The notes below the pieces were generated by a model that saw nothing but the letters and a program-made list of their open reading frames with translations, searched no databases and was not told the DNA's origin. A stretch of 64,000 bases of DNA, taken from Pleurodeles waltl. Taxonomy: Eukaryota > Chordata > Amphibia > Caudata > Salamandridae. Position 1 is the stretch's first letter; each line of letters begins with the position of its first letter. Of this stretch, positions 10,401 through 21,222 are shown piece after piece. The translations under genes were made by a program, and so were the position numbers. The stretch covers positions 534,086,313-534,150,312 of the forward strand of contig NC_090448.1 in assembly GCF_031143425.1 (NCBI RefSeq). Reading direction: 5' to 3'.

Positions 10401-12730
10401 AGATGCAATTCCTGGGATCTGGCCTACATGGCTATGGTGGACATCTGCACACATGGATGCCACAGGGGCATGTATACCTGTACTTGGCCCTCTACTGAGG
10501 TGGGGTGGAGTGGCACATGGCCTGCATTACGGCGGGGCCTAGCCTACATAAGTCGCCCTGGCCTAGGGAAACCCACATCCCTCCTCCCCCACCCTGACCC
10601 CTCCACTGCGTGCAAAGTCCCCAGAATGAGAGTGTACTCACCCCCTTGTGTCTGCTGTGATGCCCTCAAGCGCCCATCCAACTCCGGGTAGGCCACCGCC
10701 AGGATCCGGAACATCAGGGGGGTCATGGTGCGACGGGCACCCCTCCCACGTTGGGAGGCCATCCCCAGCTGAGCCTCCGCCGTCTTCTTGCTCCAGCGGC
10801 GAATGTCCTCCCATCTTTTCCGGCAGTGGGTGCCCCGTCTCTGGTGGACCCCCAGGGTCTGGACGTCCTTGGCGATGGCATGCCAAATGTCCTTCTTCTG
10901 GTGGGCGCTGACCTACATGACATGCATGGGGAAGAAGAAAAGTCATTACCAACTGTACCGTCGATGTGAGTGGCCCCCATCCCTACCCTTGCCATGTGGC
11001 ACATGTATTCATAGTCCTTCATGTTCCCTGAACTCTGCCCCCTTCCTTCTTGCAACCAGCCCTCTCCACCCAGGCATAGCCCATACAACGTGCTCCCTGT
11101 GACCTTACCTGTTGGTCTGGAGGAACGTAGAGTAGCGTGTACTGGGGGAGGACCCCGTTCACAAGCTTCTCCAACTCCTGAGCAGTGAAGGCAGGGGCCC
11201 TTTCCCCAGACGCAGCAGCCATTGTCTCTTCCAGTCCGAGGTCACAGCAGCACTTGCAGTGTAGGTCCTCTCCTGTCGAAGATCAGGTATCGAGTGATTG
11301 AACAGATAGAAAATGACGGTCACGTCCGCGGCGGTGACGTCCGCGGCGGTGCCTATCATCACCGCCGGCGCACTTCATCGTTGGCTCCTGGGACCCATAG
11401 GGTCCAATGTTAACCAATGCAGCATTGCGCCGCGGTCTACGACCGCCTACCGCAACGGGGTACAACGCCAGCGCAGATACCTCACATTCCATTGTCCCAG
11501 TTTAGAGGTCAGGCAGCCGCCATTTCAGGGGCCCACATGGCTTCATTTACTACTGCGTCACACATACCTAGGCCTACACTCAACACACATACAGGAAGAG
11601 TTTTGTGTTTGGTGTCGTGTTCTGTGTATCTGTGGGTACATACCTGGAAATTTGTTGACTCTGTGGTCGCTGTTGTCCTTCCTAGGCACCGTCAGCTTGG
11701 ACATTTGAGAAGATGGCGGAATCCTCCGGTGTACCGACCGCTGGTGGACCTGTTGACAATGGAGGAGCGACATTTATTCATCACCTACAGGTTTGACCGT
11801 GCCACTATCCAGGAACTATGTACCCAGTTGGAGCCAGACCTGATGTCACCAATCCGCCATTCCACTGGAATCCCCCCTGACGTGCAGGTGCTGTCAGTTC
11901 TCCATTTCCTTGCAAGTGGTTCTTTTCAGACAACAGTGGCCATGGCATCAGGGATGTCCCAGCCTATGTTTTCCAACGTGTTGTCCAGAGTGTTGTCTGC
12001 CCTGCTCAAACACGTAAGGAGCTACATCGTTTTCCCTCAGGTGGAGGATTTGGCTACAGTTAAAGGTGACTTCTATGCCCTTGGACATATCCCCAACATC
12101 ATAGGTGCTATTGATGGCACCCATGTAGCTCTGGTCCCCCCCCACAGGAGTGAACAGGTGTACAGGAACCGGAAGAGTTATCATTCTATGAATGTACAGA
12201 TGGTATGTTTGGCAGACCAGTACATCTCCCAGGTAAATGCTATGTTCCCTGGCTCTGTGCATGACGCCTACATCCTGCGGAATAGCATTATCCCGTATCT
12301 GATGGGTCAACTCCAGAGGCACCGTGTGTGGCTATTAGGGGACTCTGGTTACCCCAACCTGTCCTGGCTATTGACCCCAGGGAGGAATCCCAGGACCAGG
12401 GCAGAGGAACGCTACAATAAGGCCGATGGGCGGACTAGGAGGGTGATCGAACGCACCTTCGGCCTCCTGAAGGCCAGGTTCAGGTGCCTCCATATGACAG
12501 GTGGTTCCCTATTCTACTCACCGAAGAAGGTGTGCCAGATCATCATCGCCTGCTCGATGCTTCACAATCTTGCTTTGCGACGACAGGTGCCTTTTCTGCA
12601 GGAGGATGGTCCAGATGGCGGTGTTGTGGCAGCTGTGGAGCCTGTGGAGCCTGTGGACAGTGATGAGGAGGAAGCTGAGGAAGAAGACATAGACAACAGG
12701 GAGTCAGTCATACAGCAATATTTCCAGTGA
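7418..12730 (+). CDS. Harbinger DDE transposase (HARBI1-like), spliced and intact
   Basis: Exon 1 is 7418-7500 (ATG..CAACG, donor GTGAGT) and exon 2 is 11686-12730 (acceptor TCCTTCCTAG). The exons join in frame to give 375 residues; human HARBI1 is of similar size. The join makes an arginine-rich N-terminal stretch followed by VYRPLVDLL. The DDE_Tnp_4 domain carries Asp171 (AIDGTHV), Asp247 (LGDSGYP) and Glu283 (IERTFGLLKARFR), with 35 residues between the last two. The tail is acidic. In this family the enzyme cuts at terminal inverted repeats and needs a Myb-like partner for nuclear import and end recognition. Exon 1 is supported by conserved counterparts in H2, H3 and H4. The frame is also open upstream of 11686 to 11417, but that part is not conserved. 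Unlike H2-H4, H1 has no intron between LLG and DSG. Confidence 0.85.
7978..8345. repeat. tandem repeats (64-bp x3, 74-bp x3) in MybA 3' region of H1
   Basis: Three units of 64 bp start at 7978, 8042 and 8106 (CCTGGGGAGTGCAAAG..), followed by three units of 74 bp starting near 8150, 8223 and 8297 (TCCACTGGTTCTGGAGG..). The same two unit types occur in H2 in higher copy number. They lie beyond the MybA stop codon, so they are probably 3' UTR. Confidence 0.85.
8400..8590. repeat. tandem repeat of about 58 bp (TGTTCAGCGGTGCTTTGCC core)
   Basis: The core TGTTCAGCGGTGCTTTGCC is repeated six times, as pairs followed by ATGGCGGTCT, giving about three larger units. It lies just downstream of the MybA stop and is not present in this form in the other Harbinger copies. 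Confidence 0.8.
8612..11222 (-). pseudogene. H1 MybA: Myb/SANT-like protein gene in transposase intron
   Basis: Exon 1 is 11222-11109 (38 codons, donor GTAAGG). Exon 2 is 10912-10642 (271 nt). Exon 3 starts at 10240 after a CATCATCAG acceptor and runs to 8612. Exons 1 and 2 make a trihelix-type Myb/SANT domain (FTAQELEKLV at the start, then WHAIAKDV and RWEDIRRW), like the amphibian proteins usually named MYPOP-like. Exon 3 encodes a short helical segment (EEAIDLLRSLTVGQS.., about 9870-9700) and a long Ser/Thr/Pro-rich tail. Comparison with H2 shows a frameshift at an A run (about 9050-9061 on the plus strand): the correct frame continues at VKHLKLESGRRDR and stops at 8612. Role by family: DNA-binding partner of the transposase. 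Confidence 0.75.
11370..11425 (-). promoter_or_regulatory. conserved CCAAT-box cluster upstream of MybA (H1)
   Basis: Between MybA exon 1 and the transposase catalytic exon lies TTGGCTCC..GGACCCATAGGGTCC..CCAATGTTAACCAATG: two forward CCAAT boxes, one reverse TTGG and a GGACCC/GGGTCC palindrome. The block is kept in H2 (about 48665-48705) and H4 (about 40853-40890). Nearby GTGACGTCCGCGG (about 11331-11346) is CRE-like and duplicated. The likely role is the core promoter of MybA, since the transposase promoter should lie near the left terminus. This is inference from conservation and position. Confidence 0.5.
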
Positions 12731-13221
12731 CACACAGGTGAGAACATTTCTTTTTTACCATTACATTCACTTTCACACTTCTACCTCTATCATGTCTGTC
12801 ATTCCATGGCACTATTTGGTCACTGAGTTGTACCTTTCCATTACGGTTTCACAGGTGTGGTTACCAACGTGTGTCATCTGCTTGCATCCTTCAAGGACTT
12901 GTGATGTGTGACATAGGAATGTTGGGTTTACAATTGAAAACGCATTTTGACACTGTCATTGATAATACAAATTTACCAAATCATAGACTGACTCCAGATT
13001 GTTTTGTGGTTCAAGGGTGTTTATTTAAGTGCTCAAAAATGGAGGGGGGTTGTAAAATGGTGATGGGGGACGGTGGAGGAATGTCCATGGCAGAGTCCAG
13101 TCTATTGGTCACACAGGTGCACTGCCCATATGGGCATAGGAAGTGGAGCTGGGGCAGTTAAAGTATGGACAGGGTAACAAAGTGTGAAAAAAACAGTGGG
13201 AGGACAATCAGGGGGGTCTCA

Positions 13222-14135
13222 TTTCCTGGCGGGGGTCTTGCCATCTTGCTCTGTCCTTTTCCTGGATCTCAGGGACCGCTTGCGTGGTGGTTGTCCGTCT
13301 GCAGGGGGTGGGGTGCTGGTGTGATGGTCCTGTGGTGGGGCATCCTGTCCACTACCGCCGGCGGAGGTGGTGGGCAGTTCATCATCCAGGCTAGTGTCAG
13401 GGGCCCCTTGGAGTGCCACGGTGTCCCTCATGGTCTTTTGTATGTCCTTCAGCACCCCTACGATGGTGCCCAGGGCGGAGCTGATGGTTCTGAGCTCCTC
13501 CCTGAACCCCAAATACTGCTCCTCCTGCAGGTGCTGGGTCTCCTGAAACTTGGCCAGGACCGTCGCCATCGTCTCCTGGGAGTGGTGGTATGCTCCCATG
13601 ATGGAGGAGAGGGCCTCGTGGAAAGTGGGTTCCCTTGGCCTGTCCGCCCCCTGTCGCACAGCAGCCCTCCCAGTTCCCCTGTGTTCCTGTGCCTCCGTCC
13701 CCTGGACCGTGTGCCCACTACCACAGGTAGGGTGGGGGATATGATAGTTAAGATTTGACTTACCAGTGTCCATTCCTCCACCGACTCCTCCGAGGCCCTC
13801 TGGATGCATGATGGTCAAGACTCCCATGTTGTTAGTTGTGGGGGAGGAGGTGGGGGTCCGCCGCCAGTCCGCTGTAACGCAATGTTGTGCCTGGAGACCA
13901 CAGAACGCACCTTTCCCCGTAGGTCGTTCCACCTCTTCCTGATGTCCTCCCAATTTCTTTGATGCTGTCCCACAGCGTTGACCCTGTCCAAGATTCTGCG
14001 CCATAGCTCCATCTTCCTGGCTGTGGAGGTGTGCTGCACCTGTGAGCCAAATAGCTGTGGCTCTACCCGTAGGATTTCCTCCACCATGACCCTGAGCTCC
14101 TACTCGGAAAACCGGGGGTGTCTTTGGCGTGATAT
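13222..14135 (-). pseudogene. H1 MybB: second Myb/SANT-like gene, broken
   Basis: It is the homologue of the near-intact MybB in H2. The start codon is ATA (14135-14133), a TAG stop replaces a Glu codon at 14102-14100, and a 7-bp deletion near 13828 shifts the frame at the TTWE motif. Beyond exon 1, sequence jumps from intron (TGTGGTAG) straight into the middle of exon 2 (GSGHTVQG..), so the 3' part of the intron and the first third of exon 2 are deleted. The coiled-coil segment (QEEQYLGFREELRTI) and basic tail (RKRSLRSRKR) remain open to the stop at about 13222. It lies convergent to the transposase. Confidence 0.8.
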
Positions 14136-16384
14136 GGGGTGGTGTGGGTGATGTGTGGGGTGGTGTAAGTGTTGATGTGTGTGGTGATGTGTAGTGGTGT
14201 GTGGTGTTTTGTGCGTGGAATGTTGTATGGGTGATGGTTTTGTGTGCCTCTGTGTGGTCGGGTTCTCAATTGCTGTGCTCTCTGTCTCTCTGGCCTTCGT
14301 TCGTGAATTATGGTCGTAGGGGTTTGTGGGTGATGTGGGTGGGTGTTTTATTTTGAATTGGGTGTGTGGGAGAGGTGTTTGTATGTGTGTCAGGTGTGTG
14401 TATTTGGAATTGTCCAATGTGGCGGTGTTTTGGAGATGTGTGTGTATTTTGAGCGCGGCGGTGTGTACCCCCAATGGAATACCGCGGTTGACAGACCACC
14501 GCGTGGATTCGTGGGTCGTGATAGCATGGGCGCGTTTCTGTTGGCATGACGGTGGAGGAATTGTTTTCGCCAGTTTAACACTGACCTTTGGTGTGGCGGA
14601 GTTGTGTGGGTGTCTGGACTTCGGCGGATTCCAAGATATGTGTCATAATAGCTGTGGAGGAATTCCGCTGCCGCGGCGGTGTTTTGGCGGTCTTCCGCAC
14701 GGCGGTAAGCGGCTTTTACCGCCAATGTTGTAATGACCCCCAAAGTCTCTTTTTAGCACAAAGTAGCTGGTTCGCGTGGAAAATCTCCTCAATGGGCCGC
14801 AGAGGAGGAGAAGCATCGAAACAAAGGATGTGTGCGTCGATTTCTCTGGCCACACACAATGATGCATTGTTTAGTTTCCACACAAGGATGGCTGTACGTT
14901 GCTTTCCGGCGCTCGGTCGTGGATCTTCTTCGGGTTGCGGGGTTTTCCGACGCCCCTGGGTCTGAGCGTGGAATCCTGGGCTTGTGGAGCAAAGTCACAA
15001 GCGCTGCGTCGTTCCGGTTCAGTGTGCAGTGAATTTTTCACCGTGGGGCAGGCCGTGCGTCGTTTTTAGCAAGCTGTGCGTCAAATTTTCGCTGCACAAG
15101 GAGTCCAGTTGCAAGAGAGATATCTTTTTGGTCCTGAGACTTCAGGGAACAGGAGGCAAGCTCTATCCAAGCCCTTGGAGAGCACTTCTTCACCACAGCC
15201 AGGGAGCAGCAAGCAGCAGGGCAACAGCAAGGCAGCAGTCCTTCACAGAAAGCAGTCAGGTGAGTCCTTTGGGCAGCCAGGCAGTTCTTTTTGGGAGGAT
15301 GCAGGTTCTGGTTACAAGTTTCTTCTCCAGGAAATGTCTGAGTTGGAAAGGGCAGAGGCCCTGTTTAAAATGTGCCTTTGAAGTGGGGGAGACTTCAAAG
15401 AGTGGCTTAGAAGTGCACCAGGTCCCCTTTCAGTTCAGTCCTGTCTACCAGGGTCCCAGTAGGGGGTGTGGCAGTCCTTTGTGTGAGAGCAGGCACTCCA
15501 CCCTCCCAGCCCAGGAAGACCCATTCAAAATGCAGATGTATGCAAGTGAGGCTGAGTATTCTGTGTTTGGGGACTGTCTGAGTGAATGCCAAGGAGCTGT
15601 CAACTAAACCCAGCCAGACGTGGATTGTAAGGCACAGAAAGATTTAAGTGCAGAGAAATGCTCACTTTCTAAAAGTGACATTTCTAAAATAGTAATATTA
15701 AATCCAACTTCCTCAGTCAGCAGGATTTTATATCACCATTCTGGCCATACTAAATATGACCTCCCTACTCCTTTCAGATCAGCAGGTACCACTCAAACAA
15801 TATATGAGGGCAGCCCCAATGTTAGCCTATGAAGGGAGCAGGCCTCACAGCAGTGTAAAAACGATTTTGGGAGTTTTACACTACCAGGTCATGTAAACTG
15901 CCTAGGTACATGCCCTACCTTTTGCCTACACAGCACCCTGCCCTATGGGTTACCTAGGGCATACCTTAGGGGTGTCTTATATGTCGAAAAAGGGGAGTTT
16001 TAGGCTTGGCAAGTACTTTTAAATGCCAAGTCGAATTGGCAGCGAAACTGCACACACAGGCCTTGCAATGACAGGCCTGAGACAAGGTTAAGGGGCTACT
16101 TAAGTGGGTGGCACAACCAGTGCTGCAGACCCACTAGTAGGATTTAATCTACAGGCCCTGGGCACATATAGTGCACAGTACTAGGGACTTATAAGTAAAT
16201 TAAATAGTCCAATTGGATATGATCCAATGTTACCATGTTTAAAGGGAGAGAGCATATGCACTTTAGCACTGGTTAGCAGTGGTAAAGTCTGCAGTCTAAA
16301 AACCAGCAAAAACATTGTCCAAAAAGTGGAGGGTGGCAGGCAAAAAGTTAAGAGGTGACCACCCTAAGGCTGTCAGGTCTAACA

Positions 16385-17345
16385 ACCTGTAGAAACAGTT
16401 TCTAACTAAGTGTTGTCTGACGTCCCTAGGCAATGCATAAGACAGGTTGAATAGGTAAACGTTAGCATCTGTGTTTGCCAATCTATGATGGGGTTATGCT
16501 GTACTAGTCAAGGCATCCCAAGGATGAAGCCATATTGAGGGGCTTAAGCTACATCGAATTGGATGCTCTCTGTATGTTTTTTCTTTCTCTGGTCTTCATA
16601 AACCATGGCAATAGGGATAGTTTACATAGTTACTGGGTCACCAGAGAGCATTTTTCCATCAACAGTTTGTACAAATTCTGGTTTTTTTTTCTGTACACAA
16701 AGAATATGCACCGCTGCTTTCACAGTCCACATAATTCCCTGTGGCACCTGAATCCACTAGGGCTTGACCAGCGTGTTTGTGACCTTCCAGTGAGACGGAA
16801 AAGACAAATGAAAATGAGGCTTAAAAGTAGTAGCACATGAGTTGTGTGAAAGGTAAGCAAGAGAACCCAAGAGGGCCCCTTCTCTGCTTCTTGGGTTTTT
16901 TAGTTTTCCACTCCGGATTCTAACACAGTTGCGTTCTTTTTTGGGACCAAGACCTTAGTTTTTGGTTTAGTAGGACAATTTTTTACGAAATGACCTTTTC
17001 GACCGCCATATAAACACTGTCCATTGCATCTTCGAGTTTCTTTTTTTTTCATTGGAAAAAGGTTGATGGATTGTACCTATTTCCATAGGTTCTACAGAGG
17101 GTTTGATCGAAACAGTTTTCACTCTGGGTTTTACAGAAAGAATAATCTCCACAATCATTAAACTCAGAAATGTCTTTGTAAAACAGAAATATCCTTTTTA
17201 AAAGACAGAATAGTCTCCACTTATTTTGTCCAACACAAAACATTCAGCAATAAGAACAAGCACTTCATTCAATTCAACAATTTTCCTTCTGTTATCTGAA
17301 ATCATACGTTCACCTCAGTAAAAGGAAATGAAGATTCTCGTGTTT
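16385..17345 (-). pseudogene. G1 gag zinc knuckle and protease remnant
   Basis: This is the upstream part of the same minus-strand gypsy element, separated from 4377-6206 by the A1 insertion. On the minus strand a retroviral-type aspartic protease core (DSGATGN) lies near 16750-16775. A gag zinc knuckle reading CLYGGRKGHFVKNCP lies near 16980-17030; its second cysteine is Gly. Multiple stops and frameshifts interrupt it. Order and orientation (knuckle, protease, then RT across the gap) match a gypsy gag-pol. Most of gag upstream of the knuckle is not recognisable. Confidence 0.7.
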
Positions 17346-17394
17346 CTGGCAGACTGCCAGCAAAATATCGGTAAATGCTCTTTATCTCTAAAAT

Positions 17395-17810
17395 AGAATG
17401 TGATCAAGAAACTCTCACTGCAAAGAGCACGGGCTGCTCCTAATGAACGTGCTAACAGCGAGTTCAGGATCAACCCAGGGAAACACTCTCTTTGGGCTCA
17501 GAGACAGTGATGCTGAAAACGCGATGCCGCTCCTGAAATCCATCTGCCAGAAGAGAGAGGAGGAAAAGACTTGGGAGGGTCCAGGGGAACATTGAGCACC
17601 TGAGTACTGGGCGTGGCAGGCTTTTATAAACCTGGACACACCCCAAAATGGCTGCCAGAGGAACATCTAAAAAGGGCAACAACAAGCACAAGATCATGCA
17701 AAGTAGTGTCAATAGCAACAAAAAGCACACGCTCATGCAAAAGCAATGTTCATGAATGCAGCCAAGATTATTTGCTGAGTACAATCAAGAAGGCACTTTT
17801 GGTGCGTAAA
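17395..17810 (-). repeat. possible G1 5' LTR remnant
   Basis: On the minus strand a TATAAAAG box (near 17620-17630) is set in GC-richer sequence. The same general layout (TATAAAAGGC followed by C-rich sequence) is seen in the well-preserved LTR of G2. The position upstream of the G1 gag remnant fits a 5' LTR. No second LTR copy exists in the window because the other end of G1 is truncated, so the boundaries are guesses. Confidence 0.35.
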
Positions 17811-20800
17811 AATGGCTGAAAGATCCCACAGTCTATTTAACTCAGATAATGACAATGCCACCACCAACGTGCCCTGAGTGTGGCCCCATGTGCCTTACCG
17901 CAATGATGTCTCAAGCATGTGACTTTACATTTTCGTAACGCTCCTACAGAATTGGTCGGGACAGGCCCTAGACAGCGCACCATCCTGGTTCTGACAGGAG
18001 GGGACATCACACGCTGTAACAGGAAGATGCATGAACATGCATGAACGCATGGTGATGGCCAACAAAAATGTTCTCTTGGTGAAATTGCCTGGGAGGGAAC
18101 TAAGCACACACAGGAGGGACATTTATAAAAATGAACCAATAAAAAGGAAGCATTTAAGACAAGCACAACAAAGAACGAATAGCAATAGTGGGCTTGGTTA
18201 CAGCCCATAGACTGAATACAGTGTGTCTTACAGAGAGCACATGAGCGCTGCCTAGGCTCAACCTAACAAGACCTGCTGTGAATGAGTGGCTCCCATGGAA
18301 TGTGGGTAATTTATTTGACCTGTGTTGAAGAACCAATAATGGGCCTGAGTCCTTTAACAGTTTTTACCTTTAGTATAACAACATTTATCATCTGCTTGCT
18401 TTGAGCAGGCCAGGGGTGTGGGAGCGGAAAATGCTTCTGCTGCATTGTTATCTGATCACCTCCTGTAGTATAGGAGGGGTCCAGCATTTATATTTTTTGC
18501 AACATCAGGCCTATTGTAGATGCAGGGAATTGTATTCCCTCAGAGCATTCCACTCTAACAAGGCTCGTAATGAGCATGATTTGTCACCCTAAAAACTACA
18601 AATAAAAGGTGGATAAAGATGAGACGAGAGGCAATTGTTTTGAACTACTATTTGTCATAATCATATAAGGCAACTTTTGGAATTTAGAGGCACTCAGTGG
18701 CATGTGATGGCTTGCTCGATCCCAGTGGTAATACTCATTACTATAACTCAAAAACAGGCCAAACTGGTTATGAGTACAGGAGAAGAAACTTTCAAAAGAA
18801 AGAGGTGTCTAAGATAAACGTCATCATAGTGAAACCAAACATTGTATGTAAATACTTCGAGGTGTTTTCTTTTCTTATACAGGGATAATCAAGTCTGCCT
18901 CTTTTTGGAGTTGAACCTCACACTTTCTATGAGCTGCGATGAAGAAAGTGGACAAGGTGGTATAGGCATATTATTTAGGTTTACATTTCATAATAAACCT
19001 TGAAGGTCTTAGGGATGTTTCTGTACTTGCTTGCTACTGTGACTAATTAGATGAAAGAAAAAAGAGTATTTGTGGCATGTGGACAATAGATACAAAACTC
19101 CTACCTCGCCTGGGAAGAACAGCCTGCTATTCAGAAGCTGAATGGGCTGTGGAGGGAAGGAACTCAATTCTCTGCTGATACTAGCTCATAATAAAGGCCG
19201 CGTCCGCGTCCGCGTCCGCATCCCCTTCCCAATCCCAGTAATTTTTGAGTAAATTGATATCAGACAACCACCTATAAACTGTATCATGCACAAGCATTTT
19301 TTTAAATGTGTTTTAATATTTTAAGCCTACACTTTCACAATTGCTTTATTAACCTTCTTGCTTGCTCATATTTCCTTGAAAATGCACCATTTGCCCACTG
19401 TTTTTCAAACATTTCCTGGGGGAGACCTCCCCGCGACGTCCTTTATAATGGATGGGCTCACTCGCCACAGGCCTCTCATCTTAAACCTTTACGCTCCATC
19501 ATGTTCAAATGTCAACACTGGTGAATACATTTTTCATTAAGGCGAGGATGGGTTCCAATTCACTTCTAATGGCTAAATTTCATTTAATAAGGTAAAGGCA
19601 CACAATGTATATGATTCCCTAGTTCTACAATGAATACACCTCATCACTGAATTACAGTGGATCACTTTACATTAACAATGTTAAAACACACACTATTTGA
19701 AATGTTACGTATCCATATAGGTTGAGTTGTAACGTTAGGGGTGGAGCCAAAATGTACTTTGCACCAATAGCAAAACTATAGGGCAAGAGTGGAAATTAGA
19801 GTAAGGGAACAGGATGATAAGAGGAAGAGGAGGAGGTTTCAATTGAATACATAATTTCAATAGGGTTTAAACCTTAAAATTATTATGTGCTTGCTATTTA
19901 ACTACCTTTTTAAATAATATACGGAGCTCTGGATTTATAAGTGATGGAGTACACTTACTATCTGATGAACACTTACTGCTCAATATTTCAGTTACGGGGA
20001 AGAACCCAGGTGACATATATTCAATATTTTATGTTATAAAACCCTTAAAACTTAAGGTTAGCTGTACTAGAAGTTCTTGTGCTTGCAAACAGCACAATTC
20101 ACAAAATGATAGTTTGGAACTGCAAAATCCCTTTTTTATATGTATTCATCTCATTTTGCAAACCACAAAAGGTTTTTCCCAATTGCAAAATGCTTTTTCC
20201 GACCCATGCCTGATTGCAATTTAGAAGGCCTGTGTAAGGAGCATTTCTTCCAAATTTTTGAGTCAGTAAGTATGTATCAATGGCTTTTTAATGGCAATCC
20301 AGGTCACAAACAATGGATCTATTACCGACTCCCAAGTTCGGGTCATAACTGATTTGGAAAGCAGAATGGGCCACCTTTGGACCTCTTCCCCTTTGGGATT
20401 TTGGATGGCAATTTCAGTGGGAGTAGGCAGAGGTCCAGGAGAACGATGCCTTCTGTCATTTAAGTTTTCTAAAATGAGAAACAAATTGCAGAGCACTGGT
20501 GTGCTTTAAAGAATATTTTCCATTCCGGAATTCAGTCACAGAAACAGTCACCTGTTGTTCTTTGAAGGCCGCTATCCTATGATTGTAGCAAATTGCAAGG
20601 GGTTGCAATCTGCTTAATGAATTTTAATTAGGCTAGTCATTTTGCAACCCCCTGTGATTCCCTATTTTACAAACCAACATATTAGTGTATAGATCGACTT
20701 GCAAATTCTGATTTGATACACAGCCACTTTTTGTGAATCAAATCTTAGTACATCTGGTCCTTATTGCATAAACATTTAAAAACCTTTGTTGTCCAAATAC

Positions 20801-21222
20801 CTTAACTGTACAACATAAAGTACACATGTTATCATATAATTATCCACTGCTTTTATTTACAGAAGTTTTTATTGTTATGCTCTTGAAGAACTTTAGTACT
20901 TATACAGCCAAAAGTCACATTCATATACATCAGAAATATGTAATAGTTTTCTGATTCCAAAATCCTTTACTTAAGGGATATCTAATTTGGAGTATTTACC
21001 ATATGCCCAAATCACTCACATACACAATGCTTCATTCATTTGTCTGAAATTGGAATATAATCTGACATTATATTATATGGGACTAAACCTTTCACTCCCA
21101 GGAGTGGGTGTTGCATTGTGAAAATGAAGGAAAATAAACTTGTGTGCTTGCGGATAGTCACAAATCTTTACAATCGGCATTCCCATCATGGTTATAACCA
21201 GAGATTAACTCCTATACATGAC
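17811..21222. other. spacer without recognisable genes
   Basis: AT-rich sequence with short unrelated open frames. Minor features are a short CGCGTC run at 19198-19218 and a possible WW-like fragment at 18697-18790. No terminal repeats or target duplications were found that would delimit a mobile element. Decayed repeats are likely but cannot be named by eye. Confidence 0.5.
18697..18798 (+). other. possible WW-domain-like exon fragment (weak)
   Basis: The translation contains DPSGNTHYYNSKTGQT, which resembles the central strands of a WW domain (N-x-YYN-x-x-T-G). The signature first Trp and the final Trp-x-x-Pro are missing, and a stop lies four codons upstream of the fragment. A TTTAG precedes it at 18683-18687 and could be a splice acceptor. 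It could be a relic exon or pseudogene of a host gene, or chance. Confidence 0.2.

Larger units (their letters stand above)
7089..14741 (+). mobile_element. H1: full-length PIF/Harbinger transposon
   Basis: It is 7,653 bp long. The terminal inverted repeats are AGGGGTCATTACAAC at the left and the complement of GGGGGTCATTACAAC at the right, both leading into TGGCGG. The 3-bp flank AAA is duplicated (7086-7088, 14742-14744). It holds three genes: a plus-strand transposase (exons 7418-7500 and 11686-12730), minus-strand MybA (8612-11222) inside the transposase intron, and minus-strand MybB (13222-14135) at the right. It is inserted in A1, 33 bp from the MITE. It is the best preserved of the four Harbinger copies for the transposase. 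Confidence 0.9.
6207..16384. mobile_element. A1: LTR-like interspersed repeat, split by a MITE and H1
   Basis: The element itself is about 2.0 kb (6207-6530, 7056-7088 and 14742-16384), the rest being later insertions. It begins TGTAAG and ends TCTAACA, giving TG..CA ends. It is flanked by ATCTG (6202-6206) and ACCTG (16385-16389), a 5-bp duplication with one mismatch, inside gypsy element G1. Related sequence recurs at 42630-44177 with 52623-53103 (A2) and from 58347 (A3). No coding region is visible. A solo LTR of a long-LTR retroelement is the simplest reading, but internal sequence is absent here and the family is not one I can name. Confidence 0.6.

Noticed and set aside
11417..11685. 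Upstream open extension of the H1 transposase frame as its N-terminus
   Set aside because: It is not conserved in H2 or H4, and a good acceptor at 11685/11686 joins in frame to a conserved Arg-rich first exon at 7418-7500.
13219..14004. Single continuous 261-codon MybB protein in H1
   Set aside because: The frame reads through the remaining intron and a deletion junction and lacks the start of the Myb domain, so it is a chance reading of a broken two-exon gene.
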